Origin: Macrotis lagotis
Taxonomy: Eukaryota > Chordata > Mammalia > Peramelemorphia > Peramelidae
Direction: 5' to 3'
Assembly (NCBI RefSeq): GCF_037893015.1
Contig: NC_133659.1
Location: 11,035,385-11,099,384 of the forward strand
Length of the DNA stretch: 64,000 nt
In this document: positions 57,664-64,000 of the stretch, piece after piece
How positions within the stretch are numbered: the first letter of the stretch is position 1
Layout of the letters: every line of letters starts with the position of its first letter
Translations under genes and position numbers: made by a program
The notes under the pieces: model-generated
Told to the model about the DNA's origin: nothing
Databases searched by the model: none
What the model saw: only the letters and a program-made list of their open reading frames with translations

Positions 57664-57907
57664 TGCCTGTTTCCTTCCTCCCTTCTGCCCTTCCTTCCTG
57701 CCTCCCTCTCTCTTGCTTTGCCTCATTCTTTCGCCCCTTCCTTCTTCCTTCCCTCCCTTCATTCTTCCCTCTCTCCCTTCCTTCCTTCCTTCCTTCCTTC
57801 CTTCCTTCCTTCCTTCCTTCCTTCCTTCCTTCCTTCCTTCCTTCCTTCCTTCCTTCCTTCCTCCCTCCCTCCCTCCCTTCCTTCCTTCCCTCCCTCCCTC
57901 CCTCCCA
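57664..57907. repeat. CTTC/CCTC microsatellite with a pure (CTTC)21 core
   Basis: The core 57777-57861 is uninterrupted CTTC (GGAA on the - strand), flanked by imperfect TTCC and CCTC units. Leu/Pro/Ser- and Lys/Glu/Gly-rich frames through it are artefacts. Confidence 0.95.
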
Positions 57908-58076
57908 AGGGCTGCTGAGTCTCTCGAGGCACAGACTGCTTGAAGGCCCAAAGAGAGGCAGCACCTTATGTCCTCCCCATGGTTATCAGTCAGCCGTGTG
58001 TAGTGACCCCCGAGTGGGTCTGGCACCAGCCTAGGCTCTCAGCTGACTCTGGACAATGCTACCTGAGCTCCCCAAG

Positions 58077-58119
58077 GACGTCATGACTCAGTGGAGTAAT
58101 CATCGGCCTTGTGATGTCA
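58077..58119. promoter_or_regulatory. Candidate CRE/AP-1 cluster 5.9 kb upstream of GADD45A
   Basis: GACGTCA (58077-58083), directly followed by the AP-1 site TGACTCA (58084-58090), then a CRE-like TGATGTCA (58112-58119). Such bZIP sites fit a stress-induced gene. Activity and target are inference. Confidence 0.35.
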
Positions 58120-58544
58120 GCTCAGGGACCCAGAACAGCCTCATCAGGGAACCAGGGAAGAGTTACAGGAATGGTCAGGCTGATGGACATGATCTCATCT
58201 CAACTGCAGAGTAACCAGGGGAGGGAGGTGAGGTGGGGCATAGCCCTCATTTTACAGTTGAGGAAACTGAGGCAAGTTACCTTGTATTGAAGCTATGCTG
58301 TATTCACTCTCCCTATTGTTATTCTTATGTCCCAATCCTATGTCATTCTCATCCCCATTAGAGAAGAAACTCCTTGAGAATGGGGCTTGTGGGCATCAAG
58401 TTCCAGGCTGTCTTAGTTAAAAGGGTCTTCCCCGAAGATCCTAGAACAAAATGCTCTCTGCTTGTTGTTCAAAGTTCAGCAATGCATGTGCTATTTGAGG
58501 TTTCAGAGGAACCCATGTTTACCAAACCATGTTAATAAAATTCC

Positions 58545-58690
58545 AAGTCATTTAACCTTGTCTGCCTCAGTTTCCTCATCTGTAAAATGAATTGAAGAAG
58601 GAAATGACAAAGCACTCCAGAATACCTGCCAAGAAATCACCAAGTGGGGACACAGAGAGTTAGTTGGTCATGAATGAAATCATATTAGTG
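58545..58690 (+). mobile_element. MAR1-like SINE, 3' half
   Basis: GCCTCAGTTTCCTCATCTGT, GGAAATGACAAAGCACTCCA, AATACCTGCCAAGAAATCAC and ACACAGAGAGTTAGTTGG follow the MAR1 tail order. Confidence 0.7.
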
Positions 58691-59240
58691 ACAGGAAATC
58701 ATTGGGAAAGGGAGTGACTTCAGATGGACATAATGATTATCCTCTATTGAGGCAACTTAGTGGATCAGTGGGTAGAGCCCTGAGCTGGAGTCAGGCTCTG
58801 AGTTCAAATCCATTTCTCTGCTTGACCAGAAGACAGCATCAGGATCAATGGCAGAGTTTTAGAGAGGCAGGTTTCTCCCTTGAGTAAGGAAGCTCCCTAA
58901 CCCTTAGAGAGAATAGAATGGGCAACTAACAGAGACAGGGGGATTCCTTCAAAGCAGACTCAAGAGACTGTCTGGGGATTAAGGATCAAGGGAGCTGAGA
59001 TCTGCCCTGGTGGAGGGCCTACACACCCTGAGAAAACCATTACACCTTAGAAGGCAAAGTTCACCCCAAAGAAAGCATCTTCTTTCTAATTTAAGGATTT
59101 ATGATTGTGGCAGCAGAAAACAATCCTCTATGGTGATTTTAGGGAAAGATATAGATGAGGATGAGAGGGCATGAATGGGTCGCAATCTGTGTGATTATAT
59201 CTCGCACCCATTGGAGTCTAAAAATATTAGCACTTACACT

Positions 59241-59292
59241 ATAGGAAGGGGTTGAAGTTGTTCGTGATAGGAAGGGGTTGAAGTTGCTCGTG
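59241..59292. repeat. 26-bp tandem duplication
   Basis: Two copies starting ATAGGAAGGGGTTGAAGTTG (59241-59266 and 59267-59292), nearly identical. Confidence 0.9.
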
Positions 59293-61185
59293 AATTTAGG
59301 ACTAGAGAAATACAAATTATGATTTAATGAAGACATGAAAGCAGCAGGATGGAGGTGAGACAAGGAGATAAGATAAGACTTGCAGGTTTCTGTAAATGGG
59401 AAGAGGCTGGAGGCCAGACCTATCATTCCACTTTGATCGGCACATTTCCATATCATTAGTTTCATTTCTAAAGCCAGGTAGTTTATTTTATGCATTTTAA
59501 AATATGCTAGAGTTCATGATATGAAAGAATACTAGCTAATCATCATAACTAGCATTTATATGCAGTATTTTATGAGGATTATCTCATTTGATCCTGGGAG
59601 ATAGGTGCTATTTTTATTCCCATTTTACAGAAGAGGAAATTGAGGCAAACAGAAGTTCGGTGACTTGCCCAACAGGGTCTCCCCACTAGTAGGTGTCAAA
59701 AGAGGAATTTCAAGTCACATCTTCCTGTCTGTAGGTCCAGTTCTTCAGTCTCTGGGCACCTACCTGTCTTGGACTATGGCCTAGAGTAACACAGGCAATA
59801 TGAGAGGGTAGACTTGAACCCAGATCTTCCTGGGTCAAAGGTCAACTTGCTAGCCATTATTCTACATTGTCTTTCATAGATATGGGAAAATAAGAAAAAT
59901 ATTGTTTTATTCTTAAAGGTAGCTAATAATTATGATAATCTACTCAGTTGCTGACAAGGCACTATTTTATGTAACAACTAATTACCCTCATTACTCTCCA
60001 GGGAGTATGTCTACTCATAAAATGCTCCTCTGTACAATGGGCACATTGACCCTCCCTTTGGGTCTGGCATTCTGGAAGGCTTCAGCCTTCACTCCCTGCT
60101 AACTTGTACCAGCTGAATCCATCACTTGAGCATATGTAACATGTTACTTTCTCTGGAGATATGACCTTATATGTACAGACCCTCTTCTGACCTCACCTGA
60201 TTCTCAGGTCCCTTATCACACTTTGGGTCTGGAACCTGTTAAATCTCTTGTTAGACACATGTTCTGATGATTGACAAGAAGAGGGCCCGCATTTGTGGAG
60301 GCCTCTATCTGGGACTGTTCACTGACCTAGGGTCCACCCATCCCATACGGTGGATCCGGCTGAATATGTGGCTGGCTGACGGAGACCATTCATCATCTGG
60401 AGCGACAAAAGAATGCAGGGTCCAGAGTGTTATCTTGCGGTCCATTATGAGTCCTTTCCCCTTTGCTTCCCAAGTGATATGAGTCCCTTGTCAAGTGATG
60501 GATTGTGTTGAACATTCTGTGGTTGACCTGTGAGGGTTTTCGCCATATGTTCCAGCTCACCCCCTAAGGACACACAAGGGAGGGTTTATTAGGAGCGCCG
60601 GGCACTAATCAGAAATGTGTCAGTTCTTGCTTTCTCAGCTGGCACACCATGACCAGAACATCATCCTCCCTTCCCCGGAGAGATGCACCATGGGAGCTGA
60701 CGGAGCCAGATGGATTGAGAAGGTTCATTTATTGAGTTTGGTTGTTTGTATTTTGACCTGTGTAGGTGGTTTAGCCAATTATCAGTGGCACTTCAGAAAT
60801 GACATTCAATTTAGTCCAACTGCGTCCTAAGTAAACTCTAAATAGATGGCCAATTCAGAGGTCCCAGACTGTTGAAACTTAAGCATCAGGCTCTGGTGCT
60901 GGCCCAAGGCTTGAATCCTACCTATTCTCATCTGTCCCCTCAGTTTCTCATAAAATGAGAATAATAATAATTGTAATATTCATTTCATGAACCCAAGTAG
61001 GATTGTGCCTCTTTCTGTTTTATGGGGCCACAGAGTAGAGAGGAAGGAATTCTGGTGCCACCTGTGTGACCTTTGCTCCCCAGATGTTCCTTGGGCCTCC
61101 AGCCTTCAACTATTAAAAGGGGGGGGGTCTCCTAGTGGGAGTCTCTACCACTTCTATTTCTGCAATCCTACAGCAAGTCCTAGAG
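59293..61185. other. Gene-free stretch with a repeat-poor block
   Basis: MIR (-) about 59560-59700 and SINE/MIR remains about 59760-59850. From about 60250 to 60830 there is no repeat signature, unlike the flanks. See the findings. Confidence 0.4.
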
Positions 61186-61356
61186 CAGGGTAGGAGTTAC
61201 CTGGCCTGTGGGTCATAGAAGGTCCTTGAAATCATTTGGTCTGTTCCAGCCAAGAACACCACAGATGTAATTCTTAACTTGATAATTTTGTATGGTCTGT
61301 GAGTGATAGTATAAATATCCAAATGGCTCTGACAGAACAAAGGTTCCCCATCCCTG
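61186..61356. mobile_element. Non-autonomous hAT-like element, second copy
   Basis: Starts CAGGGTAGGAGTTACCTGG and ends GGTTCCCCATCCCTG. The internal TATAAATATCCAAATGG is shared with the 4300-4498 copy. No clear 8-bp duplication. Confidence 0.65.
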
Positions 61357-61597
61357 TATGAGAAAGTTTCCCAAGGCCCCTTGTGGGGAGATCTTTGCCC
61401 ATGATCACACAGGGCGGGATTCAGGTACTCATCAGCTGGATTCATGGGGTCACTGAACAAACTCAGAAGACAACCATTTATTTGCCCATGACCACAGAGC
61501 TAGGAAGCAACAAAGGCGGCATCTGAACCCATTGTGGAGGCCAGGCTGCTAATTTTGCTATACCTAGGGGCTCAGCTTTCAACCCACTTAGCTTACA
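61357..61597. other. Gene-free stretch
   Basis: A MIR-like piece (-) at about 61480-61530 (GCCCATGACCACAGAGCTAG). Otherwise unassigned. Confidence 0.35.
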
Positions 61598-61825
61598 CTG
61601 TTGTTGTTGAGTCATATTTTAGTCAAGTTCAATTCTTTCTGACCCTATTTGGGTTTTTCTTGACAGAGATAATTTCTTCTCCAGGTCACTTTAAAGATGA
61701 GGAAACTGAGGCAAGCAGGGTGAAGTGACTTGTCCAGGGTCATACCAGTTGGTAAATGCCTGAGTCTGAATTCAAACTCTGGGCCAGAGGCATTCTATCC
61801 ACTGAGCCACCTAGCTACACTGCTT
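61598..61825 (-). mobile_element. MAR1-like SINE
   Basis: TTGTTGTTGAGTCATATTTT, TTCTTTCTGACCCTATTTGG, AAGATGAGGAAACTGAGGC, GACTTGTCCAGGGTCATACC and CACTGAGCCACCTAGCTAC. Full length on the minus strand. Confidence 0.8.
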
Positions 61826-62509
61826 TCCCATTAACCCTTTCCAATTCACCCTTGGTTATGAACAATTTCACCACATTCTTTTTTAGTGTCATTTAATGTG
61901 AAGTTTCAAAACTTTCCCCGTTGCTCGTTAGCTCGTTCCAGAGAGGCCAATATTAAAACATGACCCCCCCCCCCCCCATCAGGATGTGATGATTCTGCGT
62001 GGCAGCTTCAGCTTCATCAAGACGTCCCACCTGTGAGATGGTGGGAACTCTTCTTTGGGAAAAAGAATCAGGGCAGCAGATGGCACAGTGTAGAAGCCCA
62101 GGTGGGGTCATTGTTCAGCGGCTGTCAGAATCAAGTTCGCTTAATTTGTCATTGCTCTCATTATCCCTAGCAACAGGACTTACAACTCCATTTGGCAGGA
62201 TCAGGTTTGTATCTTGTAGGCAAACTGTCAACAGAAGCCCATCTGGGGTCCTGCAGGGAAACTTGCCTAAAATCAGTGTCCGTCTCCACAGGGGAGGGAC
62301 CTTTCGAGTGTGGGAAATGAGTTCACCTAGCCTAAGCTCAGTGGCTTATCTCTTCTCAGATTACTTGCAGACGTGGAAGACTTGGCTGCCTTCTCTCCAA
62401 AATCACTACCTTGCCAGAGGATTATTTTTAAATGAATGGTCACCTTTTCAGTTGCTCCCTAGGTCTACTCAACTGAACAAAGTGAAGACTTCTCAGAATT
62501 GTTGGGACT
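61826..62509. promoter_or_regulatory. Repeat-poor block, candidate conserved non-coding sequence
   Basis: About 680 bp without recognisable SINE or LINE hallmarks, except a C14 run at about 61965. The 170-residue + frame (61999-62511) has no recognisable protein features. An enhancer or non-coding exon is possible but unproven. Confidence 0.25.
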
Positions 62510-62667
62510 GACTTGAAGTCAATAGATCAAATCTTCTTTTTTTAATTTAAGGCAATTTAAGGTTAAGTGACTCGTCCAAGCTCACATTGACTTGAAGTCA
62601 ATAGATCAAATTTTTTTTTAATTTAAGTCAATTTAAGGTTAAATAACTTGTCCAAGGTCACATAGCT
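62510..62667. repeat. 79-bp tandem duplication inside a minus-strand SINE 3' end
   Basis: GACTTGAAGTCAATAGATCA begins at 62510 and again at 62589. In both copies it is followed by poly-T, AATTTAAG and CAATTTAAGGTTAA. Confidence 0.8.
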
Positions 62668-62740
62668 AGACAACTATTAAGTGTCTGAGGCTGGATTTGA
62701 ACTCAGTTCTACTGTACCACCTATCTGTCCCTTGGATCAT
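62610..62740 (-). mobile_element. SINE (WSINE-like, older)
   Basis: AACTTGTCCAAGGTCACATA, GGCTGGATTTGAACTCAG and CACCTATCTGTCCC. A minus-strand copy missing part of the head. Confidence 0.65.
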
Positions 62741-63325
62741 GTCTTTATGTGGGTTCCACGGGATGAGATCCACAGTCGTGGATTACATGGAAATGATGGT
62801 GACCCAAAACCATCAGACAGATTTTAGATCAACTTGCTATATTTAGGCTTTTCTTTTTTTTTCTCCCCCCCCCCCCCCCAGTAAAGAGCTGAACTGTTAT
62901 TTATTGTTATCTCCTTATGAACTCCTTATGAGTCAGGTCATACTGACTTCTTTTTCTCCTTCAATCTCCTCCTCCCCCAGCAAAGATCTATTTTGGCTCT
63001 GTTTGAATAAGGTTTGGGGATGTGTTAACACTGTAGTTATCGGGGTACTCTAGTCCATTGCTACTGTGGAAAATGCCACTAAAATCTGTAATGCAGACAC
63101 AGATAACCCGCAAGGGAATTTCCAGTTATTTCATGCCCATTTAGTGGGTCTGTGATGGCATGCATGCCGTTCATTGGGCAGTGCCCCCCAAGGCCCCTGG
63201 GTCTTGTCATTTGTTCTGTAGTCACATCCCTGCTCCTTTCCATCTGATCAGCAGGTGAGCACAAACTATGTTGCACCAATATTTATAACTCCAAGGCTTG
63301 TCATAGAATAAATTTTAAATAAAAT
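62741..63325. other. Gene-free stretch
   Basis: Contains a C14 run at about 62866-62879. Nothing else recognised. Confidence 0.35.
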
Positions 63326-63490
63326 GGGGTGGCTAGGTGACACAGTGGATAGAGCACCAGCCCTGGAGTCAGGAGTACCTGAGTTCAAATCCGACCTCAG
63401 ACATTCAATAATTTCCTAGCTGTGTGGCCTTGGGCAAGCCACTTAACCCCATTGCCTTGCAAAAACTAAATAAAATAAAATAAAATAAAA
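63326..63490 (+). mobile_element. WSINE-like SINE
   Basis: GGGGTGGCTAGGTGACACAG head, complete body and a tail of about five AAATA units. Flanks are A-rich, so the target duplication is unclear. Confidence 0.85.
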
Positions 63491-64000
63491 ATGATTTGTT
63501 TTTCTTCTTTGTTTTCAAGTGGTTGTTCCCTCTAACTAGGCAGATGACAGCCATTCCAAACCTGCTAATGTTGTGAGATTCCTGTCCATGACTTCTAATA
63601 GACCCTCCTCAGGGGAGGATGTTAAGGGACTTCGTCTAGGTCTCTTTGACATTATATTCATACTAATGGAGTGTCTGGGTTGCCCAGTGGCTATTCCTGC
63701 TCACCTGTCACCTTTTCTAGTCTTACCCTCCTAGGGGAATCTGGGTTGGTTTACAGTTCTTCACTGGTATTATGTTTTAGGTCATTCATTCAGCTACCGA
63801 ATGTCTCTTTGTTGGCTTTTGATGACCCCAGGCCATAATTTTTCCATAAGCTACTGTCTAGCCCCGCTATAAAAATCTTCCCTTAATGCCTCACTCCTTC
63901 ATCAAGGCAAACCTATGTTTTCAAAGGCTATTACAAGGGAGGACAAATGACGTAGATTCTGCCATATGGAAAAGTCTTTGAGCGTGGTCTCAGCAACCAA
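63491..64000. other. Repeat-poor sequence at the window edge
   Basis: About 510 bp with no repeat hallmarks. A TATAAAA lies at about 63877. No coding support; it may continue beyond the window. Confidence 0.3.

Larger units (their letters stand above)
57908..59240. other. Gene-free stretch with a stress-type motif cluster and MAR1 remains
   Basis: A GACGTCA / TGACTCA / TGATGTCA cluster lies at 58077-58119. L2 end about 58355-58390, MAR1-like 3' half (+) about 58545-58690 and a degraded tRNA-like SINE head about 58748-58815. No exon supported. Confidence 0.45.

Noticed and set aside
57605-58034. Leu/Pro/Ser-rich and Lys/Glu/Gly-rich frames of 66-160 residues
   Set aside because: They are translations of the CTTC microsatellite on both strands.
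63870-63890. TATAAAA as a gene promoter
   Set aside because: A lone TATA-like word in repeat-poor AT-rich DNA at the window edge, with no other promoter feature or coding exon.

Overview
The window looks like nuclear DNA of a marsupial mammal, most likely an Australian (australidelphian) one. Two lines of sequence evidence support this. Two vertebrate genes with GT-AG introns are present. The gene-poor remainder is full of tRNA-derived SINEs of the marsupial types I know as WSINE-like and MAR1-like, plus MIR, L2/CR1-type LINE pieces, a marsupial L1 tail and hAT transposon fossils. The species cannot be named from this alone.

Layout. Positions 1-36504 hold no coding exon that I can support; by comparison with other mammals this is probably 5' intronic sequence of GNG12. 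The two coding exons of GNG12 lie on the + strand (CDS join 36528-36620, 37949-38074). They are followed by an AT-rich 3' UTR of about 5.1 kb ending near 43165. About 7.1 kb of intergenic DNA follows. GADD45A lies on the - strand (CDS exons 52137-52112, 52040-51939, 51844-51628, 50917-50804; poly(A) signal at 50296-50301) inside a very GC-rich CpG island of about 3 kb. Positions 53173-64000 are intergenic DNA 5' of GADD45A. The tail-to-tail GNG12/GADD45A order matches human chromosome 1p31.

The two genes are neighbours, not a functional unit. GNG12 encodes a prenylated G-protein gamma subunit. GADD45A encodes a small acidic stress and DNA-damage effector. The GADD45A promoter keeps an octamer (OCT-1) and CCAAT boxes. 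Its intron 3, which carries a p53 response element in human and rodents, is here mostly a 20-bp GC-rich minisatellite in which I find no p53-type core. A second, 21-22 bp minisatellite lies about 0.85 kb upstream of the start codon. These two arrays, the missing p53 element and the shortened GADD45A protein (152 residues) are the most unusual features.

No bacterial-type system, CRISPR array, rRNA or functional tRNA gene was seen. Nearly all other open reading frames are chance frames in repeats or GC-rich DNA.
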